From positions 2,604,001-2,668,000 of the forward strand of contig NZ_CP088261.1 of the NCBI RefSeq assembly GCF_021117345.1: a stretch of DNA of 64,000 nucleotides, read 5' to 3'. A program made the translations under genes and the position numbers. The notes under the pieces are model-generated. The model was not told where the DNA came from. It was given only the letters and a program-made list of their open reading frames with translations, and searched no databases. Each line of letters opens with the position of its first letter. Within the stretch, counting starts at the first letter, position 1. Source of the stretch: Microbacterium sp. cx-55. GTDB taxonomy: Bacteria > Actinomycetota > Actinomycetes > Actinomycetales > Microbacteriaceae. Below are positions 17,758-26,561 of the stretch, one piece after another.

Positions 17758-17819
17758 GTTGACGCGCCTCAACCATTAGACCTATAGTTGACCCAGTTCA
17801 ACGGTTGACTCCGGTCAAC
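17758..17819 (+). promoter_or_regulatory. promoter with three GTTGA-N6-TCAAC operators
   Basis: A sigma-70-type promoter is visible: -35 TTGACG (17759-17764), 18-base spacer, -10 TATAGT (17783-17788). Three 16-bp sites share GTTGA-N6-TCAAC: 17758-17773 over the -35, 17787-17802 over the -10 and +1, and 17804-17819 downstream. The MarR-family gene of the same operon is the obvious candidate repressor. Confidence 0.85.
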
Positions 17820-17868
17820 TTCCGCGCGCCGATGCTGCCGCCTCCCCCACTCCACGCGAAGGATTCTC

Positions 17869-19554
17869 ATGACTGCGATCGCGCCCGCCGATACGGCCGC
17901 TCCCGCTCCGATGAGTCGACGCCGAGTACTCGAAGCCCTCTCCGGCCTTCTGCTCGGCATGTTCGTCTCGATGCTCGCCTCGACCGTCGTGTCGACCTCA
18001 CTCCCGGTGATCATCCACGATCTCTCCGGCGACCAGAGCTCGTTCACCTGGGTGGTCACGGCGACCCTCCTCACCACAGCGATCTCGACCCCCATCTGGG
18101 GCAAACTCGCCGACCTCTTCAACCGCAAGCTGCTGTTCCAGCTCGCCATCGGCATCTTCGTGCTCGCCACGGCCGCCGCCGGGTTCTCGCAGGACCCGTC
18201 GATGCTCATCGCCTTCCGCGCGGTGCAGGGCCTCGGCGCGGGTGGCCTCGCCGCCCTCAGCCAGGTCATCATGGCCGACATCATCAGCCCGCGTGAGCGC
18301 GGCCGTTACATGGGACTGTTCGGCGCCGTCATGGCCGTCGCCACGGTCGGCGGTCCGCTGCTCGGCGGTGTCATCACGGATGCGTGGGGATGGCGCTGGA
18401 ACTTCTTCGTCGCTCTGCCGTTCGCGGTTGCGGCCCTGATCCTCGTGCAGCGCACGCTGCACCTGCCGGCGCGCACCAAGCGCACCGTGTCGATCGACTA
18501 CGTCGGCATCGTGCTGCTCTCGGCCGCCGTCTCGCTGCTGCTCATCTGGATCACGCTCGCGGGTGACTCGTTCGAGTGGATGAGCGTGCAGACGCTGCTC
18601 ATGGTCGGCGGCGCCGTGCTCGCCACCGCGCTGTTCATCATCGTCGAGCTGCGTTCCAAGGAGCCGCTCGTTCCCCTCACCCTGTTCCGCAACCGCACGT
18701 TCTCGCTGGCCGTCATCGCGTCGATCGCGACCGGTATCGCGATGTTCGGCGCGTCGGTCTACCTCGGTCAATACATGCAGCTCGCTCGGGGCGCGACCCC
18801 GACCGAGGCGGGCGTCATGACGATCCCGATGATCGCCGGCCTGCTGCTCTCGTCGATCGGCGTCGGCGCGCTCATCACCCGCTTCGGTCGCTGGAAGCCG
18901 TACCTCATCGTGGGCGCCGTCTTCCTGATCGCCGGATCGTTCCTGCTCTCGACCATCCACTACGACACGAACTTCGCGCTCGTCTCGCTGTACATGTTCC
19001 TGCTCGGCGCCGGCGTCGGCATGACCATGCAGAACCTGGTGCTCGTGGTGCAGAACACGTCCAAGCCGAGCGAGATCGGCGTCGCCAGCTCGGGCGTCAC
19101 CTTCTTCCGCAGCCTCGGTGGCACCATCGGCGTCTCGATCATGGGCGCGGCGCTGTCGACGCGGGTCGTCGACCTCGTCGCCGAGCGCCAGGGCGACATC
19201 ACGACGGCACTCGCCACCCTCGGTGACCAGGCGCAGACCTGGGCGGCGCAGCTGCAGAGCGGCACCCTCCCGCAGGTGTCGGCGATGCCGGAGGCCCTGC
19301 GCGTGGTGTTCGAGGACATCTACGCGAACGGCATCTCGCACTCGTTCCTCATCGCGGTTCCGTTCGCGGTGCTGAGCCTGCTCGCGATCGTGTTCCTGCC
19401 GAACAAGTCGCTGACCATCATGACCACGAGCGAGCGCATCGCGGCGAGCGAGGCCGACCTCGCCACCGTGTCGGTGCCCGAGGCCATGGCGACGCTCACC
19501 GGTTCGGTACGGACCACGGATGCGGCATCCGACGCTCACGGCTCGCGCCGCTAG
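17869..19554 (+). CDS. MFS multidrug exporter, DHA2 family
   Basis: A 561-residue major-facilitator drug:H+ antiporter with 14 predicted membrane helices. The first helix (GLLLGMFVSMLASTVVSTSLPVI) and the motif-A loop (GKLADLFNRKLLFQ) are typical, as is the PRERGRYMGLFGAVMAVATVGGPLLGG block (motif C-like). It exports toxic compounds or drugs across the membrane. It starts with an ATG 50 bases after the last operator site, preceded by GAAGGA. The stop codon lies inside the ribosome-binding site of the downstream marR gene, so regulator and pump form an operon. The specific substrate is unknown. Confidence 0.93.
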   Translation: MTAIAPADTAAPAPMSRRRVLEALSGLLLGMFVSMLASTVVSTSLPVIIHDLSGDQSSFTWVVTATLLTTAISTPIWGKLADLFNRKLLFQLAIGIFVLATAAAGFSQDPSMLIAFRAVQGLGAGGLAALSQVIMADIISPRERGRYMGLFGAVMAVATVGGPLLGGVITDAWGWRWNFFVALPFAVAALILVQRTLHLPARTKRTVSIDYVGIVLLSAAVSLLLIWITLAGDSFEWMSVQTLLMVGGAVLATALFIIVELRSKEPLVPLTLFRNRTFSLAVIASIATGIAMFGASVYLGQYMQLARGATPTEAGVMTIPMIAGLLLSSIGVGALITRFGRWKPYLIVGAVFLIAGSFLLSTIHYDTNFALVSLYMFLLGAGVGMTMQNLVLVVQNTSKPSEIGVASSGVTFFRSLGGTIGVSIMGAALSTRVVDLVAERQGDITTALATLGDQAQTWAAQLQSGTLPQVSAMPEALRVVFEDIYANGISHSFLIAVPFAVLSLLAIVFLPNKSLTIMTTSERIAASEADLATVSVPEAMATLTGSVRTTDAASDAHGSRR

Positions 19555-19564
19555 GGTGAAAACG

Positions 19565-20023
19565 ATGACCACCGATCGGACTCGAGAGGCGCGCACCGAG
19601 GCGGTGCGCGCCCTCGAGGGCGAGTTCAGCGAGCTCATCAACCGATTCCGGCGCGTCATCACCGAGAACGCGAACCGGGTGAGCCCGGGGATGCTGCCGG
19701 GCGCCTACAAGGTGTTCACCACGATCGCCCGCCGTGAGAGCGTGACCCAGTCCGCTCTCGCGGAGGCCCTCATGGTCGACAAGGGCCAGCTGAGCCGCAC
19801 GGTGCGCGAGCTCGAACAGCTCGGGCTCGTCGAGCGCACTCCCGATCCGAACGATGGCCGCTCGAGCCTTCTCGCCCCCACCGCCTTCGGCATCGAGCGC
19901 CTCACGGCGGCCCGGTTGCCGCAGGAGAACGCGCTGCTCGAGAACCTCGTCGACTGGCCGATCGAAGACATCCACAATCTCAGTCGCCTGCTGCACGCGC
20001 TGACGTCGGGTATCAATCCTTGA
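19565..20023 (+). CDS. MarR-family transcriptional regulator
   Basis: 152 residues with the MarR winged-helix fold: recognition region TQSALAEALMVDKGQLSRTVRELEQLG and wing VERTPDPNDGRSSLLAPT. MarR proteins are dimers that release DNA on binding small phenolic or toxic ligands. I chose the ATG at 19565, ten bases after an AGGGTGA Shine-Dalgarno overlapping the stop of the MFS gene; the upstream extension reads through that gene. It probably autoregulates the MFS-marR operon through the three palindromes at 17758-17819. Confidence 0.92.
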   Translation: MTTDRTREARTEAVRALEGEFSELINRFRRVITENANRVSPGMLPGAYKVFTTIARRESVTQSALAEALMVDKGQLSRTVRELEQLGLVERTPDPNDGRSSLLAPTAFGIERLTAARLPQENALLENLVDWPIEDIHNLSRLLHALTSGINP

Positions 20024-20140
20024 CGAGATCGTTCCGAGCGGTATCACCGGCGTAACACGGTTGAGACAATCTCGGGTTTGACTGGTGTCGTTCCAACGGC
20101 ACGCGTTGCCGACGTCGACACGCACGGGAAAGGGCGACCG

Positions 20141-21163
20141 ATGAACCACCGGCCGCTGAAACCGACCACCGCCACCGACCACTCCGCCGAGCCGGTCCCC
20201 GACCGGATGCGGGCGTCCGTCATCGATGCCACTGGCGGCACCGATGCTCTCCACATCCTCGACGTCCCGGTGCCGTCGCCGGTGTTGAGCGAACTCCTCA
20301 TCCGGGTCGTCGCCGCGGGCGTCAACCCGATCGACACGAAGACCCGAGCCGGATCGGGACTGTCCGCAGCCATCGCGGCGTACCCGGCGACCCTGGGTTT
20401 CGACTTCAGCGGGGTTGTCGTCTCCGCACCGTACGAGGCGCACCCGCTCTCTCCGGGCACTGAGGTGTACGGCCTGGCGTCGTTCCCGCGGACGGGTGGC
20501 TCGTACGCCGAGTACGTCGTCGCCCCGTCGCAGTCGCTGGCGCGCAAACCCACGAGCCTGTCGCACGTCGAGGCCGCGGGTGTTCCGCTCGCCGCGCTCA
20601 CCGCGTGGGGCGTCGTCGTGGAGACGGCGCGCGCACACGAGGGGCAGCGGATGCTGATCCACGCCGGCAGCGGCGGCGTCGGCCATTTCGCGGTGCAACT
20701 CGCGGCGTACTTCGGCGCACGGGTGACGGTGACCGCATCCGGCCGCAACGCGGCATGGCTCCGCGAGCTGGGCGCCGCCGAGGTGATCGATTACGCGACG
20801 ACCCGGTTCGAAGACGTCGTCGCGGATGTCGACGTCGTGATCGACCTCGTCGGCAACACCGCCGATGAGGTGGGTACGCGGTCGCTGCAGGTGCTGCGGC
20901 CGGGCGGGCTGTACGTGCTCGTGCCGACCGGCGCGTGGCCCGGGTACGCCGAGGCCGCTGAGGCGGCGGGTCTGCGTGCGACGAGCTACAAGGTGACCCC
21001 GGATGGCGACGTCCTCGCCACCCTCGGCCGCCTACTCGATTCGCGCGCGATCCAGGTCTACATCGATTCGGTGTTCGATCTCGGCGACGCGTCCGCCGCG
21101 CACGAGGCCGTCGAAAGCGGCCACACCCGCGGGAAGACGGTGCTGCGCGTCAGCGACGACTGA
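20141..21163 (+). CDS. zinc-free NADPH:quinone oxidoreductase-like protein (MDR)
   Basis: A 340-residue medium-chain dehydrogenase/reductase resembling quinone oxidoreductases. It has the GroES-like N-terminal domain (GVNPIDTKTRAG, GFDFSGVVV) and a Rossmann domain with the nucleotide motif AGSGGVGHFAVQLAAYFGA. No structural or catalytic zinc Cys cluster is present. It probably reduces quinones or reactive enones with NADPH. The start is uncertain: the ATG at 20141 has GGAAAGGGCG upstream, while an ATG about 21 codons later (MRASVIDATGG) begins where the family usually does. Its 3' end overlaps the convergent LysR gene by 14 bases. Confidence 0.88.
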   Translation: MNHRPLKPTTATDHSAEPVPDRMRASVIDATGGTDALHILDVPVPSPVLSELLIRVVAAGVNPIDTKTRAGSGLSAAIAAYPATLGFDFSGVVVSAPYEAHPLSPGTEVYGLASFPRTGGSYAEYVVAPSQSLARKPTSLSHVEAAGVPLAALTAWGVVVETARAHEGQRMLIHAGSGGVGHFAVQLAAYFGARVTVTASGRNAAWLRELGAAEVIDYATTRFEDVVADVDVVIDLVGNTADEVGTRSLQVLRPGGLYVLVPTGAWPGYAEAAEAAGLRATSYKVTPDGDVLATLGRLLDSRAIQVYIDSVFDLGDASAAHEAVESGHTRGKTVLRVSDD

Positions 21164-22043
21164 CCGGGCGGAGCGCACGGCGCGCGCCGGCGGCGACAGC
21201 GTCTGCCGTCGCGCGCAGGAGCGGCGAGTCGATGTTCCACTGCTGCCAGTAGAGCGGCACGTCGATCGGGGCGCCGCCGAGCCGCACGATCCGCCCCGCC
21301 GCAAGGGCGTCCTCCGATTGCACCTCCGGCAGCATCCCCCAGCCGAGGCCCGCGCGAACGGCGATCGCGAAGTCGTTCGAGCCGGGCACGTAATGCCGGG
21401 GCGGGGTCGCCGGATCGATCCCCTGCTCGCGCAACCAGCGCGACTGAAGGTCGTCGCGGCGGTCGAAGTCGACGAGGGGAACGGATGCCGCATCCGCCCT
21501 CATGCGCTCGGCGACGGCGGGCGTGGCGACCGCCTCGTACCGCATGGTGCCGAGCGCGCTGACCCGGCAGCCGGCGACCGGCTCGGCCCGCGAGGTGACG
21601 GCCGCGACGACCTCCCCCGATTCCAGAAGAGCGGCCGTGAAGTCCTGGTCATCGCGGTGCAGGTCGAACACGACGCGATGCTCCGTCGCGACGTCCGCGA
21701 GCGGGGCGAGGAACCAGGTCGCCATCGAATCGGCGTTGACAGCGAGCGGGATGCTGACGGCACGGTCGCCGGCCACGCCCGCGCCGTCGAGGCCGAGCTC
21801 GACGAGCGTGTCGTGGGCGAGCAGCGCGTACTGCCGGGCGAGGCGCACCACCCGCGCGCCCGCCTCGGTCGCCCGGGCCGGCTTCGCGCGAACGAGGAGC
21901 ACCTGCCCGACCCGCTCTTCCAGCGCGCGGATCCGCTGGCTGACCGCGGACGGGGTGATGTGCAGCCGGCGGGCAGCCGCATCCATCGTTCCGGTGTCGA
22001 CCACGGCGGCCAACGTCTCGGCGAGGTCGATCGGGATTGTCAT
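21150..22043 (-). CDS. LysR-family regulator, ArgP/LysG type
   Basis: 297 residues: an N-terminal winged helix (MDAAARRLHITPSAVSQRIRALEERVG) and a LysR effector domain. Sequence and size match ArgP/LysG, which sense lysine and arginine and activate a LysE-type exporter. The divergent neighbour, 68 bases away, is exactly such an exporter, so the pairing defines the role. The intergenic region (22044-22111) is the expected binding site; it is AT-richer than its surroundings, but I cannot pick out a firm T-N11-A box. Confidence 0.92.
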   Translation of the reverse strand: MTIPIDLAETLAAVVDTGTMDAAARRLHITPSAVSQRIRALEERVGQVLLVRAKPARATEAGARVVRLARQYALLAHDTLVELGLDGAGVAGDRAVSIPLAVNADSMATWFLAPLADVATEHRVVFDLHRDDQDFTAALLESGEVVAAVTSRAEPVAGCRVSALGTMRYEAVATPAVAERMRADAASVPLVDFDRRDDLQSRWLREQGIDPATPPRHYVPGSNDFAIAVRAGLGWGMLPEVQSEDALAAGRIVRLGGAPIDVPLYWQQWNIDSPLLRATADAVAAGARRALRPVSRR

Positions 22044-22111
22044 AAGCAGAGCTTACGACGCAATAGTAATCCGAACTGGTCTTCATCCTGCGCGACGCTT
22101 ACCGTCAAGAG

Positions 22112-22840
22112 GTGACCACTGCTCTGCTCCCCGGATTCCTGCTCGGGCTCTCACTCATCGTCGCCATCGGCGCGCAGAATCTCTTCGTGCTGCGGCAGGG
22201 CATTCGCCGCGAGCACGTGCTGGCCGTGGCGGTGATCTGCGCGCTCTCGGATGCCGCACTCATCGTCGTCGGCGTTTCGGGCATCGGGTTCGCGCTGCAG
22301 TCCGTCCCGTGGGTCATCGAGGTGGTGCGGTGGGCGGGAGCACTCTTCCTGCTCTCCTACGCCTTCCTCGCCGCGCGGCGGGCCTGGCGCCCGAGCGGCG
22401 AGGCACTGACCGTCGCCGGCCCTGCGAACGCGCCGGATGCCGGACAACGCGCGCCGACGGATGCTGGCGGACGCGCGGCGACGGATGCTCGGCCCCGCGC
22501 CGCGGCGACAGACGCCGCGCCGAGCCCGATCACGACCGCCGCGCGCGTGCGCACACCGCTTCTTCCCGTCATCCTCACCTGCCTCGCGCTGACCTGGCTG
22601 AATCCGCACGTCTACCTCGACACCGTCTTCCTGCTGGGCTCGGTCGCGGCGACCCAGGGCGACGGGCGGTGGTGGTTCGCGGCCGGGGCGGCGACCGCCA
22701 GCGTGGTCTGGTTCTTCGGACTCGCCTACGGCGCGCGCCACCTCGGGCGCTGGCTTGCGACACCGCGGGCGTGGCGCATCCTCGATGCCCTCATCGCCGT
22801 CGTGATGGTCGCCATCGCCGTCGGTCTTCTGCTCGGCTGA
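22112..22840 (+). CDS. LysE/ArgO-family basic amino-acid exporter
   Basis: 242 residues, about 40 longer than usual. The first three helices (LLPGFLLGLSLIVAIGAQNLFVLRQGIRRE is diagnostic) and the last three (from LLPVILTCLALTWLNPHVYLDTVFLLG) match LysE/ArgO, which export lysine and arginine to prevent toxic accumulation. Between them, about residues 92-150 form a long cytoplasmic loop rich in Ala, Thr, Asp and Arg, built from imperfect repeats ending ATDA. It starts with a GTG. It is divergent from the ArgP-like regulator, which probably activates it when basic amino acids are high. Confidence 0.93.
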   Translation: MTTALLPGFLLGLSLIVAIGAQNLFVLRQGIRREHVLAVAVICALSDAALIVVGVSGIGFALQSVPWVIEVVRWAGALFLLSYAFLAARRAWRPSGEALTVAGPANAPDAGQRAPTDAGGRAATDARPRAAATDAAPSPITTAARVRTPLLPVILTCLALTWLNPHVYLDTVFLLGSVAATQGDGRWWFAAGAATASVVWFFGLAYGARHLGRWLATPRAWRILDALIAVVMVAIAVGLLLG

Positions 22841-22915
22841 CGTTCGACACCGGCTCCACTCCACAGAGAAGTCGTGCACCGCGCGTCAGCGCCGGATGGG
22901 GTGCAGGATGGGGCG

Positions 22916-23197
22916 ATGGTCCGCCGCATCCACGTCATCGTCCACGGTCACGTGCAGGGAGTCGGTTTCCGCTGGGCCACACGCAACGAAGCCCAGCGAC
23001 TCGGGCTCTCCGGCTGGGTGCGCAATCTCGACGACGGCACCGTCGAGGCCGAGGCGCAAGGACCCGAGGGAGACGTCGAACGGATGCGGACCTGGCTCGC
23101 CGCCGGCCCGCGAGGTGCCCGTGTCGCGCGCCTCGACGTCTCCGAAGCCGACCCGGATGCCCGGAGCACGGCGTTCACCCTGCGCGACACTCCCTGA
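22916..23197 (+). CDS. acyP: acylphosphatase
   Basis: 93 residues, the family's standard size. It hydrolyses carboxyl-phosphate bonds such as acetyl-phosphate. The signature VHGHVQGVGFRW contains the phosphate-binding loop and catalytic Arg, and GWVRNLDDGTVE contains the catalytic Asn. I chose the ATG at 22916 (MVRRIHVIVHG); an upstream GTG adds a non-conserved leader. No functional link to its neighbours is apparent. Confidence 0.95.
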   Translation: MVRRIHVIVHGHVQGVGFRWATRNEAQRLGLSGWVRNLDDGTVEAEAQGPEGDVERMRTWLAAGPRGARVARLDVSEADPDARSTAFTLRDTP

Positions 23198-23245
23198 ACG
23201 CACCGCAGCACACCCGCATCCCGTCCGCCCGCACCGACCGTCAGG

Positions 23246-23377
23246 TCAGGATGCGTTGGGCTCCTGGGCACGGCCCTCATCGAGTTCGCGCAGACGGCGG
23301 AACTTCGACCAGGGCACGAAGGCGATCCAGGCGATGGATGCGATGGAGGCTCCCATGATCATCGAGGCGATATCCAT
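23246..23377 (-). CDS. small single-helix membrane protein
   Basis: A 43-residue frame beginning MDIASMIMGASIASIAWIAF. One hydrophobic helix (about 3-22) is followed by a charged tail (FRRLRELDEGRAQEP). The composition and position between acyP and the rplA terminator suggest a real small membrane protein, but I recognise no family and the evidence is only coding-like composition. The frame stays open upstream of the chosen ATG into the terminator region, which is not credible coding sequence. Confidence 0.5.
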   Translation of the reverse strand: MDIASMIMGASIASIAWIAFVPWSKFRRLRELDEGRAQEPNAS

Positions 23378-23443
23378 GCGTCCACCGTACGCACGGCGCC
23401 CGGACGCCACCTCCCCCTTGCGGGGGAACCGTTTCGCGCACGA

Positions 23444-23477
23444 AGAAGGGGCCCCGTCCGAAGACGAGACCCCTTCT
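23444..23477 (-). terminator. terminator after rplA
   Basis: AGAAGGGG (23444-23451) pairs with CCCCTTCT (23470-23477), with an inner GTC/GAC pair around a CGAA loop. It lies 13 bases past the rplA stop and ends the rplK-rplA transcript. Confidence 0.8.
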
Positions 23478-23489
23478 GGAACGCCTGAA

Positions 23490-24179
23490 TCAGGCGAGGA
23501 TGTTGACGTCCAGCGGGATGCCGGGGCCGAACGTGGTCGACACCGCACCCTTCTGGATGTAGCGACCTTTGGAGCTCGACGGCTTCAGGCGGACGACCTC
23601 GTCGATCGCTGCCTTGATGTTCTCGTCGAGCTGGTCAGCCGTGAACGATGCCTTGCCGACGACGAAGTGCACGTTGGCGTGCTTGTCGACGCGGAACTCG
23701 ATCTTTCCGCCCTTGATCTCCTCGACGGCCTTCGCCGCGTTCGGGGTCACGGTGCCGGTCTTCGGGTTCGGCATCAGGCCGCGGGGGCCCAGCACCTTTC
23801 CGAGGCGACCGACCTGGCCCATGAGCTCGGGCGTCGAGACGGCCGCGTCGAACGCGGTCCAGCCAGCGGCGACCTTCTCGATGAGTTCGGCGCCGCCGAC
23901 CTCATCTGCTCCGGCGGCGATAGCCGCCTCGGCCGCGGGGCCCGTCGCGAAGACGATGACACGGGCGGTCTTGCCGGTGCCGTGGGGCAGGATGACGGTG
24001 CCGCGCACCATCTGGTCTGCCTTGCGGGGGTCGACAGCGAGCTTGAGTGCGACCTCGACGGTCGAGTCGAACTTCTTCGACCCGGTCTCTTTCGCGAGCG
24101 CGACCGCTTCGGTCGGCGTGTAGAACTTGCCGGCGTCGATCTTCTCGGCGGCGGCGATGTATGCCTTGGACTTAGCCAT
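23490..24179 (-). CDS. rplA: 50S ribosomal protein L1
   Basis: 229 residues. L1 forms the mobile L1 stalk that helps release E-site tRNA, and it represses the L11 operon. Family features are visible: [33 protein letters not shown] and the C-terminal [20 protein letters not shown]. It lies 13 bases after rplK in the normal order, with a terminator downstream. Confidence 0.98.
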   Translation of the reverse strand: MAKSKAYIAAAEKIDAGKFYTPTEAVALAKETGSKKFDSTVEVALKLAVDPRKADQMVRGTVILPHGTGKTARVIVFATGPAAEAAIAAGADEVGGAELIEKVAAGWTAFDAAVSTPELMGQVGRLGKVLGPRGLMPNPKTGTVTPNAAKAVEEIKGGKIEFRVDKHANVHFVVGKASFTADQLDENIKAAIDEVVRLKPSSSKGRYIQKGAVSTTFGPGIPLDVNILA

Positions 24180-24192
24180 GTTCGTTATCCCC

Positions 24193-24624
24193 TCAGCCCT
24201 CGACCGTGATGCCCATGGAACGGGCGGTGCCGGCGATGATCTTCGAGGCAGCCTCGATGTCGTTCGCGTTCAGGTCGGGCTGCTTCGCCTCAGCGATCTC
24301 GCGCACCTGAGCCTGGGTGAGCTTGGCCACCTTGGTCGTGTGCGGGGTCGGCGAGCCCTTGGCGACGCCGGCAGCCTTCTTGATGAGCTCCGCCGCGGGC
24401 GGGGTCTTCAGGATGAAGGTGAAGCTGCGGTCCTCGTAGACGGTGATCTCGACGGGGATGACGTTGCCGCGCTGCGACTCGGTCTGGGCGTTGTACGCCT
24501 TGCAGAACTCCATGATGTTGACGCCATGCTGACCGAGCGCGGGCCCGATCGGCGGCGCCGGGTTTGCGGCACCAGCCTTGATCTGAAGCTTGATCAGGCC
24601 GGTCACCTTCTTCTTCGGTGCCAT
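24193..24624 (-). CDS. rplK: 50S ribosomal protein L11
   Basis: 143 residues. L11 is part of the GTPase-associated centre with 23S rRNA and is needed for RelA activation. Motifs [19 protein letters not shown] and the C-terminal rRNA-binding [28 protein letters not shown] are intact. I chose the ATG at 24624 (MAPKKKVTG), preceded by GGAAGAGGA; a start five codons upstream overlaps that Shine-Dalgarno. Confidence 0.98.
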
Positions 24625-24795
24625 TCCTCTTCCTTTCATCGAGCGGATGCGGAAGCCGCATCCCTCTCCCGCATGCCCGGCGTTTCCGAGCCGCGGTCCG
24701 GTCCGTACCGCGACGAGCGCAGACGGACAACTTCCCCATCATACGCGACGGGGCTGCATCCGGTCCACCGTCCGATGGGCCCGACGGCCGGGCCG

Positions 24796-24834
24796 AAAAA
24801 GGAAGACGCCCCGACCGAAGTCGGGGCGTCTTCC
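24796..24834 (-). terminator. rho-independent terminator after nusG
   Basis: A perfect 15-bp stem (24801-24815 with 24820-24834; plus-strand arm GGAAGACGCCCCGAC) with a CGAA tetraloop, followed on the minus strand by TTTTTC. It lies 13 bases after the nusG stop, so secE-nusG and rplK-rplA are separate transcripts. Confidence 0.92.
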
Positions 24835-24846
24835 GAGACGAGTGGG

Positions 24847-25983
24847 TCAGACCATCTTGGAGACCTGGTCGAACGACAGCTCGACCGGGGTCTCGCGCTC
24901 GAAGAGGGAGACGAGCACGGTGAGCTTGCCGCTCTCCGGCTTGATCTCGCTGATCGAACCGGGAAGACCCGCGAACGAGCCCTCCTTGATGGTGATCGTC
25001 TCGCCGATCTCGTAGTCGACCTCGGCGATGACGCGGGCCGCAGCCGGCGCTCCCTTGGCGCTGCCGCCCTTGGCGGGCGCGACGTCCTCGACGACGACGA
25101 GGCTCTTCAGCATGTTGAAGGCCTCCTCGAAGCGGAGCGGCGTCGGGTTGTGGGCGTTGCCCACGAAGCCGGTGACGCCGGGCGTGTGCCGGACGACCGA
25201 CCAGGTGTCTTCGTTGAGCTCCATGCGCACGAGCACGTAGCCGGGGATCCGGACGCGCGTGACCATCTTGCGCTGACCGTTCTTGATCTCGACGACGTCC
25301 TCCATCGGGACCTCGACCTGGTAGATGTCTTCCTCGACCTCGAGCGTGGACTTCCGCTGCTCGATGTTGGCCTTCACCTTGCGCTCGAATCCGGCGTAGG
25401 AGTGGATGACGTACCACTTGCCCTCGAGGGCGCGGAGCTCGGCGCGGAACGCCTCGTACGGGTCTGCGTCCTCGTCGTCGGCATCCGCGTCACCCTCGAG
25501 CGGGATGTCGCCCGCTTCTTCGACCGACTCGGCGTCGTCGACGACGGATGCGGCGGCGTCGATCTCGGAGACCAGCTCCTCGTCGAGGACGGGAGCGTCG
25601 GGTTCGCCGTTGATGTCGGGACCGTCGTAGGGAGTCACTTCGTCCGCCTCCTCGGCTTCACGTTCTGCCTCTTCGTCGGCGAGCGACTCGGTGAGCACCT
25701 CGGCGGCGGCTTCGGCCTCGGCGGCCTGATCGATCTCGAGCGCGTCGTTCACGATGGCATCCGCCTCGGGGTCGTTGACGTCGACGATGTCGATCTGGTC
25801 GGCGTCGGAGTCGGTGTCCTCATCGTCGCCATCGACATCTTCGATGTGCAGGGCGGCGTGCTCAGCGGACTCGACAGAACGCTCCTCTGCGGCGAGGACG
25901 TTGCCCTCCTGGGCTTCGTCGTCTTCGCTCGACTGCTCGGCAGCGGTCGCCCAGTCGGCGTCGTCGGTGTATTTCTCAGACAC
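24847..25983 (-). CDS. nusG: transcription antitermination factor NusG with long acidic N-terminus
   Basis: 378 residues, about twice the 180-residue E. coli protein. The C-terminal half is canonical: the NGN domain from about residue 189 ([20 protein letters not shown]) binds RNA polymerase, and a KOW domain ([20 protein letters not shown]) binds Rho or S10. The first ~185 residues are a low-complexity extension very rich in Asp and Glu (for example [15 protein letters not shown]), predicted disordered. Shorter acidic extensions are known in other actinobacterial NusG proteins; this one is long. It follows secE in the usual tRNA-Trp/secE/nusG order. Confidence 0.97.
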   Translation of the reverse strand: MSEKYTDDADWATAAEQSSEDDEAQEGNVLAAEERSVESAEHAALHIEDVDGDDEDTDSDADQIDIVDVNDPEADAIVNDALEIDQAAEAEAAAEVLTESLADEEAEREAEEADEVTPYDGPDINGEPDAPVLDEELVSEIDAAASVVDDAESVEEAGDIPLEGDADADDEDADPYEAFRAELRALEGKWYVIHSYAGFERKVKANIEQRKSTLEVEEDIYQVEVPMEDVVEIKNGQRKMVTRVRIPGYVLVRMELNEDTWSVVRHTPGVTGFVGNAHNPTPLRFEEAFNMLKSLVVVEDVAPAKGGSAKGAPAAARVIAEVDYEIGETITIKEGSFAGLPGSISEIKPESGKLTVLVSLFERETPVELSFDQVSKMV

Positions 25984-26033
25984 TTACGTACTCTCTCGTT
26001 CGTGGCGGGGGCGAACCGCCCGCGTGCGCGATC

Positions 26034-26300
26034 TCAGACGGCGGGAACGCCGAAGACGACGGTCGTCAGCCAGACGAAGAGCACGTCGAGGCCGTACACC
26101 ACCGCCATCATCACGATGACGAAACCGAGGACCACGCCGGTGAACTTCAGCAGTTCCTTGCGGGTCGGGGTGACGACCTTCCGGAGTTCCGCGAAGACCT
26201 GACGGATGAAGATGACGAACCGCGCGAAGACATTCGGCTTCTTCTCGCGCGCGCCGCCGCCCGTGGCGACGACCTCGCCCTTCGTTTCGTCCTGGACCAT
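26034..26300 (-). CDS. secE: preprotein translocase subunit SecE
   Basis: 88 residues with a hydrophilic N-terminus, an amphipathic helix (FVIFIRQVFAELRKVVTPTRKEL, with the conserved ELRKV-PTRKEL core) and one membrane helix. SecE clamps SecY in the protein-export channel. I chose the ATG at 26300 (MVQDETKGE); the longer frame runs into tRNA-Trp. It lies 46 bases after the tRNA and 50 before nusG. Confidence 0.96.
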   Translation of the reverse strand: MVQDETKGEVVATGGGAREKKPNVFARFVIFIRQVFAELRKVVTPTRKELLKFTGVVLGFVIVMMAVVYGLDVLFVWLTTVVFGVPAV

Positions 26301-26345
26301 GCACCCACCTGAATCACTTAAGGGCTGCCAGCATGCGCTGGCGCG

Positions 26346-26418
<73 letters not shown>

Positions 26419-26561
26419 AGAGACCGAATGGTCTCGCGCCCGCACTCATGCCGTGTCCGTTGTCTGGGGCTACCCGTAGCCGGGCACGGCGAAAGAATGC
26501 AGACTTCAACTGCATGCTCCAGTGTACGGCATGCCCAGGGGCCTCGCGAATGCGGTCCGGC

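Noticed and set aside
17371..17868. Hidden gene in the YqaJ-MFS gap
   Set aside because: Short frames there have no start signals or coding composition; the gap is accounted for by the repeat element, direct repeat and promoter.
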